32,356 bases of DNA from JAAZAI01 sp050942875 (GTDB lineage Bacteria; Verrucomicrobiota; Kiritimatiellia; RFP12; UBA3636), in the NCBI GenBank assembly GCA_050942875.1, contig JBMNOD010000037.1, positions 1 through 32,356 on the forward strand, given 5' to 3'. Below are positions 22,557-31,740 of the stretch, piece after piece. The number at the start of each line of letters is the position of its first letter. The first letter of the stretch is position 1. A program made the translations under genes and the position numbers. Under the pieces are notes generated by a model that worked only from the letters and a program-made list of their open reading frames with translations, was not told where the DNA came from and searched no databases.

Positions 22557-22619
22557 GAGCGTGTTTATTTGCGGCGTTGCCTTGAACAAACGTCATGAAT
22601 TCTGGAAAGGAGCTTCCTT

Positions 22620-24008
22620 ATGAAACCCCGACACATTTCTTCCACAATCTTGCTTGTCGTTGCTTGCGGTCATGCTTGGGCGCAGATGTCACCGACTTCG
22701 GCGTCGGCGCCGAGCGGTTCTGATTTGGGCGAAATTTTCGCCGATCCCGCCGGATGGACCGGCACGGCCGAGGATTTTGCAGCGAATCGCCGTGACATCG
22801 GGTTCCGCATCCTCGACCCGGGTCGGGCGGCGATTTCGACGGATCGGCGCAACTTGCGTTTGTTCGGCCTCGAGGTTTGCGAAGCGCGCGTGTACTTTGA
22901 AGGCGAGGCGGTGACGCGCGTCGAGATTTCGGTCTACAACAAGGGCGACGCCGGATCTCGGACGCAGGCCGAGTTCGAGGTGCTTGTCGAATCGGTGCGC
23001 GAGAAGCTGGCGGCGTTTGCGAAGGATCCCGGCGCCGCGGTTCGCGTGGCAAATCGGCGTGCAAACTACATTGTGCAGCGTCACCAATGGGTCAAGTCGA
23101 GCCCGCCGATCCAGCTTGAATGGGCGTGCGTGATGCCGCATCGTTCGAGAGGGGTGAACGTGCCGTACAACGCGGAATACATCAACGTGCTGCTCGTTCC
23201 CGTCCGCGCCGCGCGCACGATGGCCTCGGCCACCGGCGGCGCCTCGGCGATGGCGCTTGGCGCGGCGCGGCGGCTCACGGACAACATCCGCCGCACGCCG
23301 GAGGGGGATGTGTGGGTGGACGGCGTTCCGATGGTCGACCAAGGGCAGAAGGGCTATTGCGCGGCGGCCACCTCGGAGCGCGTCCTGCGCTACTACGGTC
23401 TGAACGTGGACCAGCACCAGATCGCTCAGCTTGCGAAGACCGCCGCCGAGAGCGGCACCTCGATCGAGGGCATGGTCAACGCGATCGGGCTCGTGGGCCG
23501 GACCTTCCAGCTCGACAAGCGCGATCTCATCCCCTCGACATACCGCGGCGGTTTCAAAGGCAGTCCGCATGAAAAGCTGATCAACCAGTACAACAACGCC
23601 GCGAAGCGCGCGAAGAAACCCACCATCGACTGGCAACAATACACCGTGGATCGCGCCGTCAACCTGCCGGCGATCTGGAATGCAATGGATCCTGAGATCC
23701 TGTTGGAGGCTCGCGCCTCGCAGAAGCAGAATCTCGCCCAGTTTGAAAAGGACATCCGCAATTACGTCGGCCAGGGCGTGCCGTTGCTCTGGTCGTGCCT
23801 TGTCGGCATGTATCCCGAGGAGCCGCCTCTGGGCGCGCAAGGCGCGTTTGGGCACATCCGCATGATCATCGGCTACAACGACCGAACCGACGAAATTCTC
23901 TATTCAGACACGTGGGGGCCGAACCATGCGCTCAAGCGCATGCCGAAGCTCCAGGCATGGGCGATGACGAAGGGGCTTTTTGTCCTGAAACCGCGCAATG
24001 TGCGCTGA
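22620..24008 (+). CDS. Secreted C39-like cysteine peptidase
   Basis: This is a 462-residue exported protein. Residues 1-21 form a signal peptide with a W-A-Q cleavage site. A mixed alpha/beta region of unknown type fills about 22-205. The catalytic part begins with V-D-Q-G-Q-K-G-Y-C-A-A-A-T-S-E-R-V-L-R-Y-Y-G. There Gln forms the oxyanion hole and Cys is the nucleophile, as in the C39/papain-like clan. The His is in F-G-H-I-R-M-I-I-G-Y-N and the Asp in L-Y-S-D-T-W-G-P, the usual C39 spacing for a C-H-D triad. In toxin exporters C39 cleaves leader peptides at a Gly-Gly site; here the domain stands alone and is outside the cytoplasm, so the substrate is unknown. It has its own promoter and convergent neighbours. 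Confidence 0.8.
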   Translation: MKPRHISSTILLVVACGHAWAQMSPTSASAPSGSDLGEIFADPAGWTGTAEDFAANRRDIGFRILDPGRAAISTDRRNLRLFGLEVCEARVYFEGEAVTRVEISVYNKGDAGSRTQAEFEVLVESVREKLAAFAKDPGAAVRVANRRANYIVQRHQWVKSSPPIQLEWACVMPHRSRGVNVPYNAEYINVLLVPVRAARTMASATGGASAMALGAARRLTDNIRRTPEGDVWVDGVPMVDQGQKGYCAAATSERVLRYYGLNVDQHQIAQLAKTAAESGTSIEGMVNAIGLVGRTFQLDKRDLIPSTYRGGFKGSPHEKLINQYNNAAKRAKKPTIDWQQYTVDRAVNLPAIWNAMDPEILLEARASQKQNLAQFEKDIRNYVGQGVPLLWSCLVGMYPEEPPLGAQGAFGHIRMIIGYNDRTDEILYSDTWGPNHALKRMPKLQAWAMTKGLFVLKPRNVR

Positions 24009-24299
24009 TTTGCGATCTCTTGCTTGCTTCCGTCTTCGGAGTCGGCTAGCATTACGCCATCAATGTTGCATCGTTGCCATTCGGGTCTGCCCTGTTTTTC
24101 CTTGTTTTGTCACAAATCAAGGAACATGGTTAAACCCGGGCTTGAATTCAACACCCAACCCGGTCTAATCGGTCTGTTTGGACTGATCAGTGATGCCGCA
24201 TCCACTGCGCTGCGCATCGCACGCATATCCAGCGCAGGGGTTCGCGTAACTCGGAAAGCGCAGGCGAAAGGAATCGTGTTGAACGGGAGCGAGGGGGCG
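24009..24299. other. Convergent gap without a recognisable gene
   Basis: I see no supported gene here. A short open frame starting ATG at 24064 has no SD and runs into the antisense strand of the next gene. The stretch is less GC-rich than its surroundings and includes AACCCGGGCTTGAATTC followed by AACCCGG. It may hold the 3' ends and terminators of both flanking transcripts. Confidence 0.4.
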
Positions 24300-25901
24300 T
24301 TACACGAGCAGCGTTTGAGTGGCGAGGGCGGCGCGGACGGCGTCGAAGCGGAAAGCGCCGACGGGGACGTCGCCGTGTTCAAGGGCGGGGTTGTCGGTTC
24401 GGAAATGGCCGTCGGCGAGATGGTCGATATGGGCGCGCAGGGGGGCGTTGGCCATGGCGAGGGGGATGTCGCGCCGGCGTCCGTCGGGATAGCGCACGAG
24501 CAGGCGGAAGAAGGGGTGCGTCTGGAGCTTGAGGGGGAAGGCGTCGAACACGCCTTGGGCGAGGGGGTCGCCGGCGGCGGTGACGAGCGTCCAGGATGCG
24601 CCGCGCGCCGCGCCGTCGGACGCGGGTTCGACGGTGAGATCCACGGTGACGGCGTCGTGGCGGCAGGAGCGGGGGGCGTCGAAGAAGACGGGGTTGGTCA
24701 GTGCGCAGTGGCGGATTTGCTGCTGGCGCTGTCGGTCGGGGTCGTCGTGTTCGCCCACGGCGCGGGCGAGGAGCCAGCCGCCGGCGTCGTCGCCATGGAC
24801 GTCGAATTCGAGCGTTCCGCCGGTGAAGCCGTCCACGCGCGCCAGCGTCGCGCCGCCGCGGCCGATCAGCTCGATGCGCGACAGGCAGGTTTCGCCCGGC
24901 GCGGGCCAGGCGGTCACGATTGCGCGATGGCGGGCGCCGGCGCCGCCGGGAAGGCGCGAACCCATGGGCTGTCCGTCGACTTCCAGCACGAGATGCGGGC
25001 CGCTGCTGACGTAGTGGCGGGCGGCGCGCAGCGTCGGGATCATGGTGTCGAGATCGGGAACGGGCGCCGGGGTGGGGACGTAGTTGAGGAACGTGCCTGC
25101 GGCGGCGATGGGCGTCTGGTCGAAGCAGGCGTCGAGCTCGGCATAGCCGGGGACTTGCGCACCTCGGTCGAGGAGGTCGAACCAGAGCGCCTGGTAGGCG
25201 CGGTGGAAGGCGTCGTAGCCTTGCACGACCATGCCGTCGAGGAAGCCGTCGGCGTGCAGGTGCGGGACGAGTTCGGCGGCGATGTTGGTGATGAAGGCGT
25301 CCTGGTGGGTCCACCAGCTTGTGGGGTGCGCCCAGATGGCGAGCGCGCCGGCCTGGCGCTGGCGCGCGACGACTTCGGCGTAGGTCCGGCGGCGGTGGCA
25401 GCCGCCGGTGAGCGCGTTGGGGTCTTCGCGGGGATCGCCGTCCCAGAACTGCACGCGGCGGTCCTGGCTGTAGTCGTGCCAGGCGGGGACCTGGTAGTCG
25501 AAGCCGACGTACCAGAGGTGGCCGTGGCGGTTCTTGGGCGTTTCGTTGTCGAGGAAGAAGAGGGTGTGGCTGCCGCCCATGCGATTGAGATCGCGGACGA
25601 GCGCCTTGATCGGCTCGCGATCCATCACTGTCTCCAAAGGGATGCGCCCGCCGAAGTAGGCGTCGCGATCCTCCGTTTCGCACTGGAGGTAGCGTCGGGC
25701 CGAGATGGGATCCCAAGGCGAGCCGACGCCGACGGCGGCAATGCCGCGCACCCGGGCCCAATCGACGAGATTGCGCTTGGCTTGATCAAAATCGACGGCG
25801 TGGCTGCGCAGCATGTGGCTGTGGGTGGCGACGCGGGCCCAGCCGCCGTCTTCGCGACGCGGGCCGACGTTGGAGAGGGATTGGACGAGGGAGGCGATCA
25901 T
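24300..25901 (-). CDS. PHP-superfamily metal-dependent hydrolase (CehA/McbA-like)
   Basis: This 533-residue protein has an N-terminal PHP-type metal site, T-H-S-H-M-L-R-S-H near residue 26, followed by G-I-A-A-V-G-V-G-S-P-W-D-P. Further likely ligands are in A-I-W-A-H-P-T-S-W-W and H-L-H-A-D-G-F-L-D-G. The C-terminal part (from about 350) is beta-rich, like the accessory domain of CehA/McbA phosphodiesterase-like proteins. The repeated V-D-G-Q-P-M-G-S-R-L-P-G and I-E-L-I-G-R-G-G segments match that group. No signal peptide is seen. It is the last gene of a three-gene operon with the histidine phosphatase and GH9 genes (54 nt gap), suggesting a hydrolase acting on a phosphorylated or esterified sugar product. 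This is inference from the neighbours. Confidence 0.75.
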   Translation of the reverse strand: MIASLVQSLSNVGPRREDGGWARVATHSHMLRSHAVDFDQAKRNLVDWARVRGIAAVGVGSPWDPISARRYLQCETEDRDAYFGGRIPLETVMDREPIKALVRDLNRMGGSHTLFFLDNETPKNRHGHLWYVGFDYQVPAWHDYSQDRRVQFWDGDPREDPNALTGGCHRRRTYAEVVARQRQAGALAIWAHPTSWWTHQDAFITNIAAELVPHLHADGFLDGMVVQGYDAFHRAYQALWFDLLDRGAQVPGYAELDACFDQTPIAAAGTFLNYVPTPAPVPDLDTMIPTLRAARHYVSSGPHLVLEVDGQPMGSRLPGGAGARHRAIVTAWPAPGETCLSRIELIGRGGATLARVDGFTGGTLEFDVHGDDAGGWLLARAVGEHDDPDRQRQQQIRHCALTNPVFFDAPRSCRHDAVTVDLTVEPASDGAARGASWTLVTAAGDPLAQGVFDAFPLKLQTHPFFRLLVRYPDGRRRDIPLAMANAPLRAHIDHLADGHFRTDNPALEHGDVPVGAFRFDAVRAALATQTLLV

Positions 25902-25955
25902 GGTCTTTTTTGTCGTGCAGGTCTTCGGCGTGGCGGTGGTTTGCAGTGTTCTGCT

Positions 25956-26624
25956 TCAGGACGGGGTTCCCGGCCTCTGTGTGGCGGGCGCCTGGAAGGA
26001 CAGGGTCGGGTAGTGGATGCCGTGCCGTTCGGTGAAGTTGACGGTGGCGACGGCCGTCAAGTCGAAGCTGAAGCGCCCGACGGGGAACGGCATGACGCCG
26101 AGGACGAACGCGAGCATCGCGTTGAGGCTGCCGCCGTGGGCGGCGACCGCCACGGTCGCCTCCTCGGTTCCCGGGTCGGGGATCCAGCCGCCTTGGCGAT
26201 GATGCCAGCCGAAGTCGGCCAACGCGCCCAGCAGGGCGGGGACGACGCGGGCATAGACGTCGAACGCGCCTTCGCCCAGCTCCGTCTTCCAGGTCTCTTC
26301 GGCGTAGCGTTCGCGGTCACGCGCCTGCATGGCTTCGAAGACCGTGCTTGTGGCGGTTCGGACTTCCGGCGCGGGCTTCCATTCCTCCAGCCCCGGCACG
26401 ATGGCGATGGGCACGCCGCGATCCGCGAAGGCGATTTCGGCGGTCTGCAAGGCGCGTCCGTACGGGGAGCTGAAGGCGGCGGCGACGGGCGTCGAGGCCA
26501 GGGCGTCGCGCAACGCGCGCGCCTGGGCGACGCCTTCGGGGCTCAAGCAGCCCGAGACGGGGCGCTCGGGGCAGACATACGGGTCTCCGGCCATTTGGCC
26601 ATGTCGGATGAAGAGAAGAGTCAT
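25956..26624 (-). CDS. Histidine phosphatase (phosphoglycerate mutase-like)
   Basis: This 222-residue protein has the histidine-phosphatase signature R-H-G-Q at residues 7-10, where His forms the phosphohistidine. The second catalytic His is in A-A-H-G-G-S-L-N. An Arg in S-S-P-Y-G-R-A-L-Q-T-A and the acidic residues in L-E-E-W complete the usual active site. Family members remove phosphate from small sugars, nucleotides or cofactors; the exact substrate is unknown. The ATG overlaps the stop of the GH9 gene (ATGA), so translation is probably coupled and the three genes form one operon. No SD is visible, consistent with coupling. Confidence 0.85.
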   Translation of the reverse strand: MTLLFIRHGQMAGDPYVCPERPVSGCLSPEGVAQARALRDALASTPVAAAFSSPYGRALQTAEIAFADRGVPIAIVPGLEEWKPAPEVRTATSTVFEAMQARDRERYAEETWKTELGEGAFDVYARVVPALLGALADFGWHHRQGGWIPDPGTEEATVAVAAHGGSLNAMLAFVLGVMPFPVGRFSFDLTAVATVNFTERHGIHYPTLSFQAPATQRPGTPS

Positions 26625-29600
26625 TTTGCCGAGTCAGGGAGGAGGGCGCCGAAGAGCGCCATGGATTTGGCTTGGAGGGGGACGACGCCTTCGTCCATGG
26701 CGATGGCGAAGGAGCAGTCGATGAAGGCGTGCATGACGGCGAAGGCGTTGGAGTGCCTGGGGTACGCCGTCTCGATGTAGTTGTAGCCTGCGCCGCGCTG
26801 GTTGGGGCCTTCGGACTGCATGCCGCGGACGGGCATGCCAAACGGGCTGTAGCGGCTGTTGTGGAGCGGGGCGCGGATGGTTTGCGACCCGAGGCCGACG
26901 ACCCACGAAAGGTTCATCGGATTGCTGCCGAGCGTGTTGTCGGCCGAGCGGATCAGCCATTCGCGGTACCGGGCGCGGTCGTCCGGCGATTCGGCCAGCG
27001 CGGCCAGGTGCAGGGCCGGCATGCAGAAGTTGTGGTAGGCTCCGGTGCCCCAGGTGATGGGCGCGCAGGGGTGGCGGATGAACGCGTAGGCCATCTTGGA
27101 GGAGCCGGCGATGTACATGTCCGCCTCGCGGCGGATGCTGGCGAGGACGGCCCGCTTGATGGCGGCATCGGCCTTGGCGTCCGGCATGAGAGCGTAGGCG
27201 TAGGCGGCGAGCGAGAGGTCGTAGGAGCCGTCGCCGGCGATCATTTCCGCCTCGGGGTTGTCGCGCCACGGCGTGTTGGCGAGGAAATCCTCGTGGTAGC
27301 CGTCCTTGCCGGTGGCGCGGTGGAGCTGGGCGGCGGCGAAGGCGAGGGGGGCCACGTAGAAGCGGCCGAAGACCTTGATGTCCTTGACGTCGGGCTTGTT
27401 GGCCTTGCCCCAGGCGTAGGCTTTCTCGGCGCGCGCGATGGAGGCGGCGGCTTGCTCGGCCTTGCCGCAGGCGGCGAGGATGCGCGCGGCCTGGGCGAGC
27501 GTGCCGGCGTAGTTGAGCGCGCCCTGCGAATCGGGCGCCCAGGCGTAGTCGCCCTTGTCGTCGAGCTCGACGGTCTGGATGAAGTTCGGATCGCCCTGCG
27601 ATTCCGTTCCATTGTGGACGGCGCCGGTCTCGGGGTCGTAGAGGCCGTCCCAGAGCCGGAGCGCCCAGAGCGCTTCATCGACGATGTCGGGGATGCCGTT
27701 GGCTTTTTCGGGGATGTTGAGCTGCCCGTCGAAGAATTTCTTCGGGAACAGCTCGTAGGTCGTGAGCAGGGTCTGGGCGACGTCGATGTGCGAGCGCGGG
27801 TTGTAGTCGCCGGCGTCGTGGTGGCCGCCGGACGCCTGGAGCACGACGGGGATTTCGTAGGCGACGCGTTCGCCGAGCGCCTGAATGGCGGCGGGGGGGA
27901 GCGTTTCGTTGTAGATGCGCAGTTCGTCGAAGTAGCAGCCGCGGGCGGCGGCATCGGAGACGGCGCCCAGGAAAAAGCGGTTGTCGTCAGCGTAGCGGAA
28001 GCCGCCCTGGCTTTGGAGCTTGCCGTCCACGTAGAATGTCGTCGTGCCGTTTTGCTTGTCGTCGGGCGGCGTGAGCTGGAGCGCGTAGTGGCGCCATCGG
28101 TTGTCGCCGACGCGGTCGTAGGCCTCGGCGTTGAGGTGCCGCAGCACGCCCCATCCCGCGACGACGCCGACGCGGGGCTGCAACGCCTCCGCCGTGCTGC
28201 GATCAAACAGGCCGATGATGGCGCCGCCGTAGCGGTTGCCGCCGAAGGCGTCGTCGCGACGCATCCAGAAGCTGAACGTGAGCCCTTTCGCCCGGTCGAA
28301 GGCGAGCTCGCCCGTGAAGCCGTTGTCCGCCTCGCCCGTGGCATAGACCTGATCGTCTTTGCCGCCGGTTATGGCGCCGTCGCGCACATATGCGGCCTTG
28401 CCGACCGGCGTGAGCGCCATGCCGCCGGGCACGCGGTTCGCGGCGTCGCCATCGAATGGAAAATAAGCGATGAGGGACGGGGCGTTCTGCACGGTGCGCA
28501 GGGCGTCGGACGCGCCCTGCGGGTTGGGGCGCATGACGCGGTTTTCGACGAAGTTGCCGAATTCGCGGACGCGATGGCGTTGCTCCGTCGTGGGGACGAT
28601 GCCGGCGACGTGGCAGGCGATGCGCCGCCATTCCGAATGGGGCGGCGCCAGCTCCTGTCCGCAGCGTTGCGCAAAGACGCCGTAGGCCTGCGTCTCGAAG
28701 GCCGTCTTGTACACGTCGTCGCCGATCCCGAACTCAAAGCTGCGGCCGACGCCCGGGATGGCGATGTAGTAGCGGCCTGGGGTCTTGAAGGCGGTGAAAT
28801 CGAGGTCGAAGACGTTTTCGGCGGAATGGTTCACGCGCCCATCCTCGATGTCGCCCGTCGCCTTGAGCGTCGCCGTGCCCGTGAAAACGGCTTCGTGCGT
28901 GTCGGCGCGGCGGATTTCGAAGGCGGGCGGCGCATCGAAGCGCAGCGCCCACGGCGCAAGGGAACGGTAGAAGGCGGTATGGCCGTCGGCGGATGCCGCG
29001 TCCTCGTCAACCACGGGGCCTTTGGCGAAAAGCGCCGCCGCGGTCATTCCGGTTGCGGCGTCCGCCGAGCCGGACGCCGGAGGCGTGGCGAGCTCGGCGG
29101 CGGGATCGGGGAACGAGCCGAGCCAGCGCCCGGCGCGGGCAAGCTTGATCCCGTCGGGCAGGTAGCCGACCTGGTTCACCTTGATCGCGGATGAAAACGA
29201 TTCGCGGTCGTCGAAGACAAGCGTGGCGGCCGTGGCGCCGCAGGCGACGGCGGGCGCGGTTTCGACGCGCACGACGTCGCCGTTTTTCAGCGGCGCGCCG
29301 ATGTCGAGGAAGACTTCGTGCTGGAGCAGCCCCTTGAACGGCCAGCCGACCGGCAAATAGACGTCGATTTTGCTGCGACGCCCCAACGCGCGTATGCCGG
29401 CGGGCTGGCCGTTGATTGTGATGCGGTAGTTCGCGAGCCGGTTGCCGCCGGGCACGGAGTAGCCGGCGCCGAATTCGAGCAGGAGGATGCCGTTGCCGAC
29501 CGACGTGACGCGGCGCAGGCCGATCATCGTCGCGCCGAGCGCGTCGTTGGCCGGGTCGTCGCGGTAGGGCTTGGCGGCGCGGTAGGTGAAGCTGGCCGCC

Positions 29601-30088
29601 GTCTTGCCGGCGGTGACCATCTCGGAACCGACGCCGATGGCGACGACGTGGTAGGTGCGTCCGTCCTTCAGCGGCGTGGGAAGCGTCAGTTCGACGACCG
29701 TGCGCGTGAGGCTGCGGATGTCGGCCGCCTTCGGGGCCGAGAAGCCCTCCGGGACGGTGAACTCCGTGTTCTTGCGTTCGTTGAGGATCGCCGCCTTGAG
29801 CGGACGCACGAAATCGCGGTAGGCATAGGCCGGGTCGCCCTCGCCGATGATCCGGTAGGATTCCGCCTTGCCGGCCGCGCCGGTGATGGAAGGGCCGATG
29901 ACGACCTGGACGGTCGTGGCCGACGTCGCGCCGGCGCGGCGCAGTCCGTAGGCTTGCAGCGCCAGCGGCTTCACGTCCGGAAGCCGGGCGATGGCGGGAT
30001 CGGCTTCGAGAGCTTGGGAGGCCACGGCGCGGATGATCGATGCAATGGAAACGATCGCCAGGACTGCTGCAATCAAGCGTGTTTTCAT
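26621..30088 (-). CDS. Secreted GH9-like glycoside hydrolase with inserted LamG domain
   Basis: This protein has about 1155 residues. M-K-T-R-L-I-A-A-V-L at 30088 starts a signal peptide (about 1-24) and has AAAGGA 9 nt upstream. Two beta-rich Ig-like regions follow (about 30-290). Next is the cellulase N-terminal Ig domain (about 295-450, with K-V-N-Q-V-G-Y-L-P). GH9 then begins with Q-A-Y-G-V-F-A-Q-R-C-G near 465. A LamG domain (about 535-740, with Y-F-P-F-D-G-D-A and D-E-L-R-I-Y-N-E-T-L) interrupts it before G-G-H-H-D-A-G-D-Y near 753, the GH9 catalytic-Asp motif. L-G-S-N-P-M-N-L-S-W-V-V-G-L-G (about 1049) and a candidate acid Glu in Y-I-E-T-A (about 1101) follow. The usual P-H-H-R signature is weak, so the specificity is open. 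It heads an operon with a phosphatase and a PHP hydrolase. Confidence 0.85.
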   Translation of the reverse strand: MKTRLIAAVLAIVSIASIIRAVASQALEADPAIARLPDVKPLALQAYGLRRAGATSATTVQVVIGPSITGAAGKAESYRIIGEGDPAYAYRDFVRPLKAAILNERKNTEFTVPEGFSAPKAADIRSLTRTVVELTLPTPLKDGRTYHVVAIGVGSEMVTAGKTAASFTYRAAKPYRDDPANDALGATMIGLRRVTSVGNGILLLEFGAGYSVPGGNRLANYRITINGQPAGIRALGRRSKIDVYLPVGWPFKGLLQHEVFLDIGAPLKNGDVVRVETAPAVACGATAATLVFDDRESFSSAIKVNQVGYLPDGIKLARAGRWLGSFPDPAAELATPPASGSADAATGMTAAALFAKGPVVDEDAASADGHTAFYRSLAPWALRFDAPPAFEIRRADTHEAVFTGTATLKATGDIEDGRVNHSAENVFDLDFTAFKTPGRYYIAIPGVGRSFEFGIGDDVYKTAFETQAYGVFAQRCGQELAPPHSEWRRIACHVAGIVPTTEQRHRVREFGNFVENRVMRPNPQGASDALRTVQNAPSLIAYFPFDGDAANRVPGGMALTPVGKAAYVRDGAITGGKDDQVYATGEADNGFTGELAFDRAKGLTFSFWMRRDDAFGGNRYGGAIIGLFDRSTAEALQPRVGVVAGWGVLRHLNAEAYDRVGDNRWRHYALQLTPPDDKQNGTTTFYVDGKLQSQGGFRYADDNRFFLGAVSDAAARGCYFDELRIYNETLPPAAIQALGERVAYEIPVVLQASGGHHDAGDYNPRSHIDVAQTLLTTYELFPKKFFDGQLNIPEKANGIPDIVDEALWALRLWDGLYDPETGAVHNGTESQGDPNFIQTVELDDKGDYAWAPDSQGALNYAGTLAQAARILAACGKAEQAAASIARAEKAYAWGKANKPDVKDIKVFGRFYVAPLAFAAAQLHRATGKDGYHEDFLANTPWRDNPEAEMIAGDGSYDLSLAAYAYALMPDAKADAAIKRAVLASIRREADMYIAGSSKMAYAFIRHPCAPITWGTGAYHNFCMPALHLAALAESPDDRARYREWLIRSADNTLGSNPMNLSWVVGLGSQTIRAPLHNSRYSPFGMPVRGMQSEGPNQRGAGYNYIETAYPRHSNAFAVMHAFIDCSFAIAMDEGVVPLQAKSMALFGALLPDSAK

Positions 30089-30113
30089 GGTGCGGTTTCC
30101 TTTGAAGTGGACT

Positions 30114-30380
30114 GAGAGGTGGGGGGTGAGGGGTGGGAAAGCCGGAGGGCTCTTTGTCGGGGGATGCCCTGACGGGCACACTACGAACGTTTTGCGGATG
30201 AGTGGCGCAGGGGTTTGTAGTGGCGCCGTGAGGCGCTATGGCGGATTGAGAAGTGAGAGGTGGGGGTGAGGGGTGGGAAAGCCGGAGGGCTCTTTGTCGG
30301 GGGATGCCCTGACGGGCACACTACGAACGTTTTGCGGATGAGTGGCGCAGGGGTTTGTAGTGGCGCCGTGAGGCGCTATG
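30114..30380. repeat. Duplicated 126-bp hairpin unit (BIME-like)
   Basis: Two nearly identical copies (30114-30240 and 30255-30380) are separated by 14 nt. They differ by one G in an early G run. Each ends in GCGCC-GTGA-GGCGC and contains TGCCC-TGA-CGGGCA, two hairpins pointing in opposite senses, as in paired REP (BIME) units. The repeats fill the gap 30089-30423 between the beta-helix gene and the GH9 gene and contain no gene. Confidence 0.9.
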
Positions 30381-30423
30381 CTATAACGAGTGCGTGCGCG
30401 GGATGCCCTGGACTGCGCCAATC

Positions 30424-31740
30424 CTAGCGGATTGTCAGTATCGTGCTGAGCGGGACGTCGGCGGGCTTGGCGCCGATGTAGCGCGGATAGCCGTTCTGGG
30501 CGGTGCCGTAGCCGGCGTTGATGTAGGGCTTTTCCAAGACGTCTGGCGCAAAATAGCGGTCGGAATCCAGATCCACCGTGTCGCAAAACGCCACGTCGCG
30601 CTCGAGGTTGTCGTCAACGTTGTCCGAGCACAGCAAGGTGACGCGATCCTCGAAAATCACGTCCAGGTCGCTCGTCAGGATGTTGTTCTGGATGATCGTG
30701 TCCGTGATGAAGGCCGACAGACCGGATCCGGTGTATTGATTGGTATGGATGGAGGTGGACACGTCGACGATGTTGGTGGAGGTGCAGAGCGCGATGTTGT
30801 TCACGATCACCGGCCCCCAGTGCGAGGCGTTGTAATCGCTTTTCTCGCATCGGATGAAGTGCGTGCTGCCCACGACCGTGTTGTTGTGGATGCGCGTGGG
30901 GGCGGAGGCGACGACGGCGGTCAGGCCTTCGCGAGACTTCCAGATCGCCGGGTTGTTTGCGCCATTGCTCTGGACGGCGGTGTTGAAGGCGATCAGGGCG
31001 GATCGGTTTTGAGTTGTTTTCCCGTTGAGCAGGGCGCCTATTGCGCTGTTGGAGTTCACGACCGTGTTGCTGACGACGACGCCGTAGTCGCCCAGTCTGG
31101 CCGCTGTTTGCATGTTGGTGAAGACGTTGCCGATCACCCGCGCATGGTCGCCGAGGCAGACGACGGTGCCGTTGGAATACTGGGATCGGTGGTTCGTGAA
31201 GACGTTGCCGCGAACGACGATGTTGGTGGCCTTGTCGCCGCGAATGTTCCAGCCCATTTTCACGGTGTTTTTGGTGCTCCAGTTGAAGGCGCAGCCTTCG
31301 ACGATGCCGTTGTCGGCGTCGTCGTAAAACTGGACGATGGCGCTGTATTCGCAGCTGCATTTTTCCGGCGTCCCGTAGAAGTCCACATGGGCGAGGCGGA
31401 ACCCCGGCGCCGAAACGACGAAGACGGCGGAATCCCAGTTGGTGATGGCGTTGGCGGTGACGGAGAAGAGCGGGCGTCCGGTTCCGACCGCGGCGACGGT
31501 GAGGTTCGTCTGCCAGACGGCGTAGGGATAGTCGGTGTACGTCTGCCCTGCATCGCCATGCACCAGGATCGTGTCGCCGCTTTCGGCGGCGGCGAGGCCT
31601 TGCGCGAAGGTGTTGTAGGGCGTTGCGGAGGAACCGTCGCCTCCGGCGACGGCGGCGCTGTCGACGTGGATGTCCACAGCGCGGACGATCAAAACAGCAG
31701 AAACGATCGCCAAAATCGTTGCAAGCAAGCGTGTTTTCAT
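30424..31740 (-). CDS. Secreted right-handed beta-helix protein
   Basis: This is a 438-residue exported protein. The signal peptide (1-22, M-K-T-R-L-L-A-T-I-L) is nearly identical to that of the GH9-like gene next to it, at both the protein and DNA level. The mature protein has the look of a parallel beta-helix: G-D-T-I-L-V near the start, then many turns with V-x-x-N-x-F-x-N, I-x-N-N and V-V-S-N-T-V patterns spaced about 22-28 residues apart. This resembles pectate-lyase-like or carbohydrate-binding passenger domains. Cys pairs near residue 130 (K-C-S-C-E) and near 300 might form disulfides. No catalytic set is certain, so enzyme activity cannot be assigned. AGGAGG lies 8 nt before the ATG. 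It probably belongs with the polysaccharide genes downstream. Confidence 0.82.
   Translation of the reverse strand: MKTRLLATILAIVSAVLIVRAVDIHVDSAAVAGGDGSSATPYNTFAQGLAAAESGDTILVHGDAGQTYTDYPYAVWQTNLTVAAVGTGRPLFSVTANAITNWDSAVFVVSAPGFRLAHVDFYGTPEKCSCEYSAIVQFYDDADNGIVEGCAFNWSTKNTVKMGWNIRGDKATNIVVRGNVFTNHRSQYSNGTVVCLGDHARVIGNVFTNMQTAARLGDYGVVVSNTVVNSNSAIGALLNGKTTQNRSALIAFNTAVQSNGANNPAIWKSREGLTAVVASAPTRIHNNTVVGSTHFIRCEKSDYNASHWGPVIVNNIALCTSTNIVDVSTSIHTNQYTGSGLSAFITDTIIQNNILTSDLDVIFEDRVTLLCSDNVDDNLERDVAFCDTVDLDSDRYFAPDVLEKPYINAGYGTAQNGYPRYIGAKPADVPLSTILTIR

Noticed and set aside
24024..26780. A 918-codon open frame on the plus strand
   Set aside because: It lies antisense to the PHP and histidine phosphatase genes and the end of the GH9 gene. 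It has no SD or domain and is the usual by-product of high GC content.
26672..29194. An 840-codon plus-strand frame
   Set aside because: Antisense to the GH9-like gene, with low-complexity Val/Gly/Ala-rich composition and no start signal.
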